From Succinivibrio dextrinosolvens (GTDB lineage Bacteria > Pseudomonadota > Gammaproteobacteria > Enterobacterales > Succinivibrionaceae): DNA of 64,000 nucleotides. The position numbers were made by a program, and so were the translations under genes. The DNA lies in assembly GCF_011065405.1 (NCBI RefSeq), contig NZ_CP047056.1:1882747-1946746 (forward strand). Direction: 5' to 3'. Below the pieces are notes generated by a model that made no database searches, was not told the origin of the DNA, and saw only the letters and a list, made by a program, of their open reading frames with translations. Positions 27,142 to 36,783 of this stretch are shown piece by piece (the first letter of the stretch is position 1; each line of letters opens with the position of its first letter).

Positions 27142-28920
27142 CTAATGCTGATGACAATAAACACAGTCAGGCCCAGCAAAGACCATGGCATAGGCTTTGA
27201 TATTTCTGCCTTTAAAGTCTATTGCTGATTTATAGGCTGTAAGCTCTGCTGTGGCATCTTTGATGGCACTCTTTAAGGAGCTTTCACCAGTCTTATCTCT
27301 GGTTTCTGTCTTTTTAAGATATTTAAGCTCGATAATATAGATACACTCATCAGGCAAGCCCTTGTTTACGGTGATTACCAAATCCGGAAATCTTTCTCCT
27401 TCCTTTGGCACCTGCACAGACTGCTGCATCTTAACGTAGGTATTTACAATTGGCATGGTCTCTAATTTTGCATATAGCGCAAGATTCAGAGCCATTTCAT
27501 TCATGTGGCTTAATACCTGATTGTTCATAATCCTGCTTAAGAACTCGGTACAGGACTCTGCAAAGGAGGAGATATCGTCTTCACATGCTGTTAAGGCTGA
27601 CAGATTTAGCTTTGGAGCCTTAAACTCAGTATTGTCTTTAAAGCTGAAATCTATCGTACATCTTGCAAAGAGTTTAGACATAAAACGATTTGGAATTTTA
27701 AGCGCAAGTCCACTTGGAGATGATTTTTCTCTATCTATGGTCAGATAGCCCAGGTAGTAAAGCATGGATAAAAGCTGCTCAAGGTTGTACTCCCTTACCT
27801 GATTCAGATTTATGTTTTCTGAGAGCTTACTTACGTAGAACACTCCTCCCTGCAGATAGGTATCAATGATAAATTCAGCAGTTTCTTTCTGGGTTAGATT
27901 AAACAGCTGACTTAACCTACTGCCATCATGGTCAGAGGCAGGATCTAAGTACTCATCAGGATTTAGGAATATCCCCTTCTGACGAACCTTGGTCAGATAA
28001 TAAAGACACATAGAAGAATTATAGACCGTCTTATTAGCCTCACTTGAGAAACAGTATCCGTCGTAGACTGGTTTCATTCTCTCAATGATTTCTTTTGTTG
28101 TAACACCTAACTTTTCTACATCCACAAGCTTAGGAATTAGAATCTCCAGTTCATCCTCGGTAAAACCAGCGTACTCATTGAAACAGTCTAAAGATGTAAC
28201 ATTTAAGGCAATGTTAAATCCAGAGGTTAGTGAATCAAGAGAAACAGATGAGACTCCGGTAATAAAGGTCTTGGCTATAGCATCACTGGTCTGGGCTTTT
28301 ATCGACGCGTAAAAGTTTTTTAGAAGCCCACTCTTACCAGTGATTGAAAGAAATAATTCTAAATTTTTTGCAAGGATTTCATTTGCAAAATTGTCATACT
28401 CATCAATCATCACATAAAGTTTTTGAGTATTAAAATAATTTAAGTACGCATTTGTAAAGTAATTAAACAGGGTTACAGAGTCTTGTTTATTTAACTTGCT
28501 GTAATCAAATTTAAAATCTGGATATCTACGTTTAAAATTATCTATTCCAAGGATTACCACAGAAAAAAAACTGTCTACCAGAGTTTCGTAATTATCAGTA
28601 TTAACTCTCGAAAAATCAAAATCAATTACATGATAGCTGTTGTGAGAAGGAAGGTTCTCCTCATATATTTTTGTACCAGAAAACAACTCTTCATATCTGT
28701 CCTTGAAGGAAATGTCATAATAACATTTAAGCATACGGACAAATGTAGACTTACCAAAACGACGGGGACGCAGAAGTACAGGAAATTTACTTGTCCCCTT
28801 ATCGTCAAGGTATTTAATCATCAGGCTCTTATCAGCAAAGGCCAACTCGTCCTGCCGAAATAAATCAAAAGCTGACTGACCATAAGGATTATTTAGTAAT
28901 GTAACTGTACTCTCTGACAT
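27142..28920 (-). CDS. AAA-ATPase-like protein with C-terminal PD-(D/E)XK nuclease domain, copy 2
   Basis: This 592-residue paralogue has the same layout as the gene at 17874. Near the N-terminus are FADKSLMIKYLDD and Walker A PVLLRPRRFGKSTFVRML; Walker B-like LYVMIDEYDNFANE lies near residue 169. The C-terminal nuclease core is ERFPDLVITV then CIYIIELKYLKK, near residues 510-540. It ends DCVYCHQH. It is convergent with rapZ. The function is unknown; members are often lineage-expanded and may act in defence or mobile-DNA control, which is inference. Confidence 0.85.
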   Translation of the reverse strand: MSESTVTLLNNPYGQSAFDLFRQDELAFADKSLMIKYLDDKGTSKFPVLLRPRRFGKSTFVRMLKCYYDISFKDRYEELFSGTKIYEENLPSHNSYHVIDFDFSRVNTDNYETLVDSFFSVVILGIDNFKRRYPDFKFDYSKLNKQDSVTLFNYFTNAYLNYFNTQKLYVMIDEYDNFANEILAKNLELFLSITGKSGLLKNFYASIKAQTSDAIAKTFITGVSSVSLDSLTSGFNIALNVTSLDCFNEYAGFTEDELEILIPKLVDVEKLGVTTKEIIERMKPVYDGYCFSSEANKTVYNSSMCLYYLTKVRQKGIFLNPDEYLDPASDHDGSRLSQLFNLTQKETAEFIIDTYLQGGVFYVSKLSENINLNQVREYNLEQLLSMLYYLGYLTIDREKSSPSGLALKIPNRFMSKLFARCTIDFSFKDNTEFKAPKLNLSALTACEDDISSFAESCTEFLSRIMNNQVLSHMNEMALNLALYAKLETMPIVNTYVKMQQSVQVPKEGERFPDLVITVNKGLPDECIYIIELKYLKKTETRDKTGESSLKSAIKDATAELTAYKSAIDFKGRNIKAYAMVFAGPDCVYCHQH

Positions 28921-29575
28921 AAAGCTGTTTCCTTAACTACATTCTGTCTTCATTATAGCAGAACAGCAAAAACATGCTCTCAGCTAAGAACATTAGGAAC
29001 ATTTGAAGAAAAGTTTTAAAAAGCACAGTATCGTGATATTAGATATAGGTAGGTTACTTGGTGATAAGATGAAAGATCATCTTCTTGCTCTTCTTTAGAG
29101 ATGAATTTTAAATCTGTCTAACGCGCTCAAGCCTCACCTTCTATAAATTACCTCATTAAACTTCTTTTATTCACGCTTATAGCTGTAACTAAGCATCAGG
29201 TCTTTACAGATGTATAACAAAAATCAGAAAAGATGAATAAAGTTACAGAAAATGTGCTGATGACGGACTATACCAATACCTATAATGTGTTCACATCCAA
29301 CTGTGGCCAACATATAAAGATAATATAGAAATACAGTAGGTTATTTTGATTTGTTAAAATTTGATCTGCAAACATTATAGTTTTTATGTTAAGCAAAAAA
29401 TTTAACTATAATATGCATATGAAACACAGCATTTAGCGTTATTTGTGTTCAGTTTAACTTCAGATGATGTGTTCCTAAATATGGAATGCTCCTACATTAT
29501 TATTTAGATAGTTTTTTTAAATCCTATAACTAAAAAGATTACTTAGAGTCAAAAGTTTTAAAGACAGGATAAACC
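28921..29575. other. Non-coding region at the left edge of the accessory island
   Basis: No intact gene is seen in this 655-bp stretch. It contains the decayed rpoH 3' fragment (29052-29130) listed separately. The remainder is AT-rich with no clear structure. Confidence 0.5.
29052..29130 (-). pseudogene. rpoH: Decayed copy of the rpoH 3' end
   Basis: Bases 29052-29130 align with the last part of rpoH at about 40177-40276. GGTTACTTGGTGATAAG is identical, then 21 bp are missing. Then come ATGAARGATCAT, TCTTCTTTAGAGATGA, AATCTGTCT and ACGCGCTCAA with a few mismatches. Orientation is the same as rpoH. It marks the far boundary of the 11-kb island whose near boundary is the intact rpoH 3' end. 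Confidence 0.75.
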
Positions 29576-30115
29576 ATGAAAAGACAAGTTGCTTTAGATA
29601 TAGAAACGACAGGCCGCTCTGAAGATGGCTCTTATGTAGGAGAGCACCGTATTGTAGAAATTGGTTGCGTTGAAATTGTTGAAAGAAAAATTACAGGACG
29701 ATCTCTCCATTATTACGTAAATCCTGAACGACCTGTTGACGAAGAAGCCTACCAAGTTCACGGAATACCCGATACATTTTTATATGACAAACCAAAATTT
29801 AAGGAAATAGCTAATGAATTATTAGATTTTATTAGAGATTCTGAACTTCTGATTCATATTCCTGAATTCGATGTTGGATTTCTTGACAAAGAATGGTTAA
29901 TTTTAGGATTAAAAGAAAGAACGTCAGATATAGCTAAGATTGTGAATGTTAATTCCCTTGCAATGAAAATACTTAAAGGTCAAAAAGGAGATTTAGATAA
30001 TCTATGTAATTTATACGACATAGATCTAAATTCACGTGCATTCAATGGAGCTTTAACAGATGCAGAAATTCTAGCAGAAGTATATCTAGCTATGACTGAT
30101 GAGAAGAAAAATTGA
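29576..30115 (+). CDS. DnaQ-like exonuclease domain protein, catalytic His missing
   Basis: This 179-residue protein is closely similar to the N-terminal exonuclease domain of the DNA polymerase III epsilon subunit. Motif I is ALDIETTGR, motif II is LIHIPEFDVGFLD (DnaQ usually has IHNAxFD), and motif III is FNGALTDAEILAEVYLAMT. In E. coli DnaQ the last motif reads LHGALLDAQILAEVYLAMT, so the catalytic His is Asn here while the acidic residues remain. The C-terminal alpha-subunit-binding tail is absent. It lies just inside the island boundary. It is probably a paralogue, not the main proofreading subunit. Confidence 0.8.
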   Translation: MKRQVALDIETTGRSEDGSYVGEHRIVEIGCVEIVERKITGRSLHYYVNPERPVDEEAYQVHGIPDTFLYDKPKFKEIANELLDFIRDSELLIHIPEFDVGFLDKEWLILGLKERTSDIAKIVNVNSLAMKILKGQKGDLDNLCNLYDIDLNSRAFNGALTDAEILAEVYLAMTDEKKN

Positions 30116-30506
30116 TAGTGTCTAAAAACACTCACTATTCGATATTTGATTCTTTATATTAAGAAATTCATAAAGACTTCGTTTCAAGAATTATCAGTAA
30201 AATCTTTATAAGAAATCTTCTAAGATTATACAGTTTTCCTAATAAAAATTAGCAAAAGCCCATAAGCTAAGGAAGATTATTGTAAACTTTTCTAATTCTC
30301 TTTAATTGAAGAAATATATACTCCCTTACACCTAAAACCATCAATCCTTATAAATATAATAAGAACAACAGAATACCTTGTTTTAATATTCAAAGCTTCT
30401 TCATTTTTGTGTGTTTTTATTCGCGTTGGCATTCAAAAATCTAGAACACCTGATTCCTATAATTTCCAAACCAGAATAATAAAAACTTTTAAAGAAGAGT
30501 TATTTT
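30116..30506. other. Non-coding region after DnaQ-like gene
   Basis: This strongly AT-rich stretch of about 390 bp shows no gene or RNA signature I can support. Confidence 0.4.
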
Positions 30507-31038
30507 ATGGTTAAAGAAATATCATCGAAGTATAGGAACTAATCAAACAACATTAACACAAAAGAAAAATTAGATGCTGATAAGAAAGAAAAGAAGTATC
30601 CCAGACAAAAGGTTGTTGCTCGTGACATCGAACATTTAAAAAAACTAATAAAAAAAAACCATAAAAGAAGATGGTAACAAATGCGATCTTAATTACATAG
30701 ATGTGTCACATATAGAAGACATGAGTTATTTGTTTGCTGGATCTAAATTTTGTGGAGACATAAGCAAGTGGAATGTATCTTCAGTAACAAACATGAGTCA
30801 TATGTTTTACAACAAAATAAACAAAAATAATGTTGAAGATGAAATATTTAATGGAGATCTAAGTAAATGGGATGTATCGAATGTTACTAATATGAACTTA
30901 ATGTTTTATAAGTCCAAGTTCAATGGAGATATCAGCCAGTGGGATGTTTCCAACGTCATTTTTATGCAATCCATGTTTGATGGCTCTGCATTTAATGGCG
31001 ATTTAAGTAAATGGTACAAAGTCTCTCCCAAAAAATAA
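30507..31038 (+). pseudogene. BspA-type repeat protein, broken 5' part
   Basis: From the ATG at 30507 the frame meets a TAA at 30540, then continues as KVVARDIEHLKKLIKK. A run of nine A's near 30650 shifts the frame to TIKEDGNKCDLNYID, the head of a repeat module. An open frame from 30703 then encodes four to five 24-residue units of the type FNGDLSKWDVSNVTNMNLMF. The header agrees with those at 31075 and about 32030, showing that the frames belong together. With a stop and a frameshift this looks inactive. Confidence 0.65.
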
Positions 31039-31074
31039 CTTGGAGCCTTCTGAATAAAAAGAGTCTGTTAGTTT

Positions 31075-32370
31075 ATGTCCAGAAAAATAATAATAGCCAG
31101 AAATCTTGCATATCTAAAAAGGTTAATCCGAAGATTTATAAAGATAAAAGGAAACACTTGCGACCTGAACTTTATTGATGTGTCCAAAATAACTGACATG
31201 AACAGCTTATTTTATATGTCTGATTTTAATGGTGACATAAGCAGATGGGATGTCTCAAACGTCCAGACTATGACGGGAATGTTTGCCTACTCAAGATTCA
31301 ATAATAATATCAGTAATTGGAATGTTTCTAGTGTTACTGAAATGAGCAGAATGTTTGAGAAATCAGAATTCAATCAGGACATCAGCAGTTGGAATGTTTC
31401 AAATGTGAAGAATATGACCAGAATGTTTGCTGCTTCAAAATTTAACCAGGATATCGGTCGGTGGAATGTATCTAATGTCCACAATATGCACATGATGTTT
31501 TTAGCAGCTGACTTTAACGGAGATATAAGATCTTGGAATACATCAAAAGTTGTAAACCTAAATAGAATGTTTTTTAAAGCAAAATTTAACGGTGATATCA
31601 GTGACTGGGATGTTTCCAACGTAAAAGATATGCGCGGCTTATTTGCCTATTCTTCATTTACTGGAGAAATAAAAGACTGGAACGTATCAAAAGTAAAATT
31701 CATGGGGAAAATGTTCTTCAAATCGGCTTTTAACGCTGATATAAGCAAATGGGATGTCAGCAATGTAAAAGATTTTAAAAAGATGTTCTCCTTTTCAAAA
31801 TTTGCCGGAGATATTAGTAAATGGAATGTAGCTAACGCTACAGATATGAGTTGTATGTTTCAAGGAACAACAGACTTTAAATGTGACATCAGTAAATGGC
31901 AAATTCCATTAGATGTAAAAACAAAAAAGTTATTTAACAAATCGTCTTTAACATGGGACATTACAAATTTTGATATATGGAAGAAAAGAAATACCCCTCC
32001 CAATATTGATGAAGAAGGCCTTTATATTGCGGAAGACAAGGACCATTTAAAAGCACTTATAAAGAAAGCAATAAAAAAACACGGAACAAATTGTGATCTG
32101 AATTTTATAAATGTGTCAAAAGTTTCTGATATGAGTGGATTATTCAAGTTTTCTGAATTTAATGGAGATATAAGCAAATGGGATGTTTCTAGGGTAAAGA
32201 ATATGAGAGAAATGTTTTACTGCTCAAAATTTAATGGAGATATCTCTAATTGGGATGTTTCTCAAGTTACAGATATGAGTTGGATGTTCACTTTTTCTCA
32301 GTTTCAAAAGGATTTGACGAAGTGGAATACATCATCCGTAACAAAATCAACTTCAATGTTTGTAATGTAA
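31075..32370 (+). CDS. BspA-like leucine-rich repeat (DUF285) protein
   Basis: This 431-residue protein consists of two modules. Each has a header of about 35 residues (AYLKRLIRRFIKIKG...CDLNFIDVSKITDMNSLF and DHLKALIKKAIKKHG...CDLNFINVSKVSDMSGLF) followed by 24-residue units FNGDISxWDVSNVxxMxxMF. Module one has about ten units, module two about three. BspA/DUF285 repeats usually occur on bacterial surface or lipoproteins. Here there is no signal peptide or lipobox, so location is unclear. It may be the 3' part of a larger gene that includes 30507-31038. Confidence 0.7.
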   Translation: MSRKIIIARNLAYLKRLIRRFIKIKGNTCDLNFIDVSKITDMNSLFYMSDFNGDISRWDVSNVQTMTGMFAYSRFNNNISNWNVSSVTEMSRMFEKSEFNQDISSWNVSNVKNMTRMFAASKFNQDIGRWNVSNVHNMHMMFLAADFNGDIRSWNTSKVVNLNRMFFKAKFNGDISDWDVSNVKDMRGLFAYSSFTGEIKDWNVSKVKFMGKMFFKSAFNADISKWDVSNVKDFKKMFSFSKFAGDISKWNVANATDMSCMFQGTTDFKCDISKWQIPLDVKTKKLFNKSSLTWDITNFDIWKKRNTPPNIDEEGLYIAEDKDHLKALIKKAIKKHGTNCDLNFINVSKVSDMSGLFKFSEFNGDISKWDVSRVKNMREMFYCSKFNGDISNWDVSQVTDMSWMFTFSQFQKDLTKWNTSSVTKSTSMFVM

Positions 32371-32394
32371 TTTAAGACATAAAATCGATTGGCA

Positions 32395-33414
32395 TTAACT
32401 GTTTCTTCTTGATAATTCTGACTCAACATCAATCAATGATATTGGCTTTTCATTTATTAGCGACATAGATTTTAATGTCTTGATGAAGCCCTCTATCTGA
32501 CGGACATCAGATTTAAAATGCCTTGCAAGACAAGCAACTATATCTGAGGAAAGCTGCAGCTCTAATTCTTTGCTTTTCTCCGTGATAATCTTCTTTTTAG
32601 TCTTAAAATCTGAAGGATAAAGCTTCACATATTTTATGGATTGCAAAAAAAGACGAACACTGTCATCTGTAACAAGATTTAATGGTTCTGAGGTTGCCGA
32701 TACAAGAAGCTGCATCTGGTATTGAGAAAGAACATCCATAATCATTCCCCAAAAGGCCTGTTGCGTTTTTTCTCCATTACCAAGTAAATGAATATCATCA
32801 ATTATCAGAACATCTTTTTTGGTAATCGTATTGTGACTAAAAAGCGTGTCGTTATCTTTATGCTCCGAGATTGACGCAATGTATCTTCGAATAAAATTAT
32901 CAGCCCTCAGAAAGCTTATTCTTGAATCAGGATTATTCGCATTAATTCTATTGGCAATCGCCCATAAAAGATGAGTTTTACCTACACCAGAATCACCATA
33001 AACATAAAATGGATTATGGTCATTATCTCCAGGATTTTCAGATACCTTTTTTGCAAGAATAACTGCCTCCTGATTTTTTTTGCTTGTAATGAAATTTTCA
33101 AACGTCTTATTTAGATAAACGCTGTGAGGCACAACAACATTTGAATTTATCTCATTAAAAGCAGAGAAAAGAATAATCTCTACTCTAACACCTGGATCAT
33201 CGAGATTTTTTAATAATTCCTCTATAAGTTTTTGGCCAAACGATTCTAATGAACTTTTTATGTTTTCATTACTGCAGATAATGTATAGAGTTTGCTCTAA
33301 TATTCTGAGTTCGCATTGAGAAGAAAGACACTGAAACAAAGCTCTTTCCAGAGCATTATCTGAAGCATTACAAATCTTATTTACTGTCCTATTCCAAAGA
33401 TTGTATAACTCCAT
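32395..33414 (-). CDS. DnaA-like AAA+ protein lacking the DNA-binding domain
   Basis: This 339-residue protein resembles chromosomal initiator DnaA but ends after domain III. Residues 1-80 look like domain I (MELYNLWNRTVNKI...LYIICSN). A short linker leads to VYLNKTFENFITSKKNQEAV and NPFYVYGDSGVGKTHLLWAI (Walker A). Walker B is VLIIDDIHLL, and sensor II is SDVRQIEGFIKTLK. The protein stops at ESELSRRNS, where DnaA would enter domain IV with its helix-turn-helix. The DRLKSRF arginine-finger segment reads DSVRLFLQSIK, so that Arg appears lost. It lacks an Hda-type clamp-binding N-terminus. It is divergent from the WYL gene. Confidence 0.82.
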   Translation of the reverse strand: MELYNLWNRTVNKICNASDNALERALFQCLSSQCELRILEQTLYIICSNENIKSSLESFGQKLIEELLKNLDDPGVRVEIILFSAFNEINSNVVVPHSVYLNKTFENFITSKKNQEAVILAKKVSENPGDNDHNPFYVYGDSGVGKTHLLWAIANRINANNPDSRISFLRADNFIRRYIASISEHKDNDTLFSHNTITKKDVLIIDDIHLLGNGEKTQQAFWGMIMDVLSQYQMQLLVSATSEPLNLVTDDSVRLFLQSIKYVKLYPSDFKTKKKIITEKSKELELQLSSDIVACLARHFKSDVRQIEGFIKTLKSMSLINEKPISLIDVESELSRRNS

Positions 33415-33667
33415 CTATCTACTCCCTTAACTCTGCAGGAAAACAATCAAATCATGATTGAAGTATATCTTTGAAGTATTCCTAAATTTAGAACACACAA
33501 GAACATAAAAAAGAATTATTTGAGAACAATTCCAAAAAAGAGAACATCTATCAACTATAAATAGAGATAAGAAAGAGTTACGGATAGATTTATGGCAACT
33601 AAACAAGATCCCGATTCAAAGCGAGTTGATAAAGCGCTTAAGCTTTATCGATTACTTCTTATCAACG

Positions 33668-33676
33668 ATAGAAAAT
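33668..33676 (+). repeat. Left target-site duplication of IS4-like element
   Basis: ATAGAAAAT immediately precedes the left terminal repeat. The identical 9 bp follows the right terminal repeat at 35381-35389. Confidence 0.85.
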
Positions 33677-35380
33677 CATACCCAGGACCTTAAGCTATTT
33701 TACAAGAGGCCCCTAGTTGGTTAGCGATCTGCCAAAATAATAATGGCAGATCTTTTAATAAAATTCGATCTCGCTGCGATGGTGTCGTTCTTGTACAGAA
33801 CTCTGCGATGTTAGCGAGAAGTTCTTTAAAAATTCGATATATGGTCGATCTGCTTTTGTACGCAAGTGCATTGACGAAATCGGCAAAGAGATCGTTGTAC
33901 TTATGCAGTTTCAGCAGTGATAAGTTTGTAATCTCATGCTTTAGAACCGCCTTAGTTCCACAGAAGGTCTTGATAATTGAGGCCAGAAGCGAAAGCAGGA
34001 TAAAGATAAGAATTACATTCTTCTTACTGGAGTTTATGCTCTTCAGATTGTTGCCACTCTTGTTTGCCTTGTTGAAAAGCTCGATGTTCCAGCGGACTCT
34101 GTAAAGCAGATAAAGCTGTTTTGAACCAAGCTTATCTCTTCTGACATTGGTTCTTAGAATAGAGATTTTATCCTCATCCTTTGCTGCAGGATTATATCTG
34201 TGAATGATTCTAAGAGCATTGCCTTTGGTGGTCCTGATGGTTACATCGCAATTTAGCTTTTTAGGTAAATCCTTAAGCTTTTTACCTGTGTATTCTTTGA
34301 GGATAGAACCATCCTCGGTAAAGGCTTCTACGATTGTTCCATTGGTGTTGACCTTACCTCTAATCAGAAACTGAATCCCTTCATCTGAAAGAGACTTTTC
34401 AAGTTCTTCATCAATATAGCCTCTATCAGCAATGAGCAGACAGTCTTTAAGATATTCTTTGAGAACACGGTCTCTTTCAGAGCCGACAGCCTCGGAGATA
34501 TCAATGTAGATAAAGGTCTGCTGAATTAGAGAATATGCAACATGAAGCTTTGCACCTGGTCTTGCAGATTCACCATCTAATCTGTCTCTGCCTTTTCCCT
34601 GACAGCCGAAGTTAGCTGCACAGGAGTACTGAAGGTCAATTTCTGTACCGTCGATGAGAATGATATCCTTAACGCCTAGAGCCTTAAGTATTGTAGTCAA
34701 ATCTTCTGAAAGATATTTCTTAATCTTCTTTGCAAGCTTATGAGAGAACAGAGATATAGACTGTTCAACAATGGTCTTGACGACTGCAAGTGCTTCATCA
34801 GAATCAAGCTGTTTATGAATGCACTTATGACTCATTCTGAGAGCTTCTGCCTGATTACGGTTGTAGTTCATGTGAAAGTCATTAAGAGTAAACTCTGAGC
34901 TTCTAGTTGATGAACACAGTTTGGATAAACTGCCGAGCAGATAACTGGATAGAGAGAATTTACGTTTCCTAATACAGGCTTTGCATTCAAAAGCAATATC
35001 TCGGATATTGTCTTTGGAAAGAACTGAAAGAAGGTTTTTAGCAGATGGAGATAAATTGGTTGACAGATTTGATAGAAATAGGGATAATGGCTCCATGGGT
35101 TCTCCTTTAATTAGTTGATTTTTAAGCACATTCATTATACTAAAGGTGAACCCTTAAGTCCATTAATACCAATCAAATCAAGTAATTATTTCCCCAATTT
35201 CAAAAAATCCCAAAATTAGGACAAAACAATATCGTTTTGTTCAAATACACCTGTTGTACAATACATTAACAGATTGATTTATATATCGAATTTTTAAAGA
35301 ACTTTACCTACAGGTTGACTGTTAGGTACATTATGATTTAACCCATTGATCTTAATTAATTTTTAAAGATCCTGGGTATG
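33677..35380 (-). mobile_element. IS4-family insertion sequence, 1704 bp, complete
   Basis: Terminal inverted repeats are CATACCCAGGACCTT on the left and, reading inward from the right, CATACCCAGGATCTT: 14 of 15 identical. The 9-bp direct repeat ATAGAAAAT flanks both ends. One transposase gene fills the element on the minus strand. The clean ends and intact transposase suggest a recent insertion. Confidence 0.88.
33690..35096 (-). CDS. IS4-family DDE transposase
   Basis: This protein of about 468 residues has the DDE triad in IILIDGTEIDL, CLLIADRGYIDEE and the YREK-like YRVRWNIELFNKANKSG, as expected for IS4-type transposases. I chose the ATG at 35096, which has AAAGGAG at good spacing; a start 39 bases upstream lacks this. 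The gene is intact and occupies nearly all of the insertion sequence. Confidence 0.88.
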   Translation of the reverse strand: MEPLSLFLSNLSTNLSPSAKNLLSVLSKDNIRDIAFECKACIRKRKFSLSSYLLGSLSKLCSSTRSSEFTLNDFHMNYNRNQAEALRMSHKCIHKQLDSDEALAVVKTIVEQSISLFSHKLAKKIKKYLSEDLTTILKALGVKDIILIDGTEIDLQYSCAANFGCQGKGRDRLDGESARPGAKLHVAYSLIQQTFIYIDISEAVGSERDRVLKEYLKDCLLIADRGYIDEELEKSLSDEGIQFLIRGKVNTNGTIVEAFTEDGSILKEYTGKKLKDLPKKLNCDVTIRTTKGNALRIIHRYNPAAKDEDKISILRTNVRRDKLGSKQLYLLYRVRWNIELFNKANKSGNNLKSINSSKKNVILIFILLSLLASIIKTFCGTKAVLKHEITNLSLLKLHKYNDLFADFVNALAYKSRSTIYRIFKELLANIAEFCTRTTPSQRDRILLKDLPLLFWQIANQLGASCKIA

Positions 35381-35389
35381 ATAGAAAAT
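35381..35389 (+). repeat. Right target-site duplication of IS4-like element
   Basis: ATAGAAAAT directly follows the right terminal repeat and duplicates 33668-33676. Confidence 0.85.
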
Positions 35390-36772
35390 ATTCAACAACT
35401 GAACTGACAAAGATTTTAAACTGTTCTAAACAGTCCATTAGGGCAGTCATTGATGATCTTAATGCCAATCCTGAAATAAATATCTGCGAAGAATTTAATG
35501 AGCATACCAGAGTCAAAAAATACTTTATAGAGCACAGTAAACATGGAATGAATGAGCCAATAGCTTTAGAAGGTTACCGCCAGATGGAGCTATGCAGAGA
35601 TCTTATAGGAAAACTTCTACCTGAAGACGATCTGCTTGAACTAAATAAGGCTTTGTTTAATGCTGCTAACTATCTTCCTAGAAAAGCCAGATGCAATTTC
35701 AAAACATTCTCCATTGCAACAGGATTTTCAAAAGGTCATATCAATTACAGCAATTCAAAAGAAATTCTTCATAAACTCTATGAATGCATTACACAAAAGA
35801 ATTGTTGTTCACTCTCGTATCAGAAAGAAGTAAATGGCACTATAAAAGAGTATTACTTTGCTCCAAAAAGAATTATCTGCCTACGAGATACTCTGTATAT
35901 AAAAGGATGGATTGTTGATGATCAACATGATGAAGTTATATGCAAACATCCGAATCCAACCAATTTCTCTGTACACAGAATTCAGGATATTCATGTTTTA
36001 GAAGACAAGTCGTCAGAAGCACTTTCTGATGTGATTGGTAATCACGAGATGTTTGGTCTCATATCAGAAAATGAACCTTTTAAGGTGATTCTAAGATTCA
36101 CAAATCCTCATGCCATTACTTATGTGGCAGATAGAATATGGAGTAGCGACCAGAAACTTGAATTTAATGAGGATGGCTCATTAACTCTTTCTTTCACCAC
36201 TGACAGTTATTACGAAACATTTACCTTTGCTCTTTCATTCGGTAGAGGAGTAGAAGTCATTTCTCCAGAAGAATTAAGAGAAGAAGTTAAGGCTGAAATA
36301 AAAGAAATGAAAAAGATTTATTGAGGAGTGTTTTATGTGTGATTTACCAAATGACTTAAAGCCCATTTATGAATCATGGCTTTGTCGATGGCATAAGCAA
36401 GATGATATCCAAGATCATAACAAATATAAAAAAAAAGACAATGAATGGGGGTACAGTGTGAACACCAACCCTTTTATCGCAATTGAGACTCACATAAATG
36501 AAGACACAATAACTGATTTGCTCGCGCATATACTTCAGACAGACGAAGAAATAAAAATGGAATTCATTAATTTTCTTTTAAATAAAGCAAATAAAGAGAA
36601 AATTATTAAAGAGGAGGTAAAAAAAACAGAAATAGAAACCCAGTATTATATACAAAATCAAGGTAAAAAAAGTCGTTTAGATTTATTTATAAAAATACCA
36701 AACAAATACTACATTATTATAGAGAACAAAATCTTTGATGCCCCAGAACAGCCAAAACAAATGGAACGATAT

Positions 36773-36783
36773 ATTGGTGGCAT
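36773..36783 (+). repeat. Left target-site duplication of ISAs1-like element
   Basis: ATTGGTGGCAT precedes the left terminal repeat; the same 11 bp occur at 38612-38622. Confidence 0.8.

Larger units (their letters stand above)
33592..36324 (+). pseudogene. WYL-domain transcriptional regulator split by an insertion sequence
   Basis: The 5' part (33592-33676) encodes MATKQDPDSKRVDKALKLYR and more. The 3' part resumes after the insertion at 35390. Removing 33677-35380 and one copy of the 9-bp target duplication joins ...LLINDRK to YSTTELTKILNCSK in frame, giving a 339-residue protein. That has an N-terminal winged helix-turn-helix and a C-terminal WYL domain (about residues 165-335; TLYIKGWIVDD). 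WYL regulators often control phage-defence or stress loci. The 3' part might still be expressed from an internal ATG at 35548 but would lack the DNA-binding region. Confidence 0.88.

Noticed and set aside
32395-33414. DnaA-like gene called as Hda
   Set aside because: Hda lacks domain I and has an N-terminal clamp-binding QL-x-L-x-F motif; this protein has a domain I-like start and no such motif.
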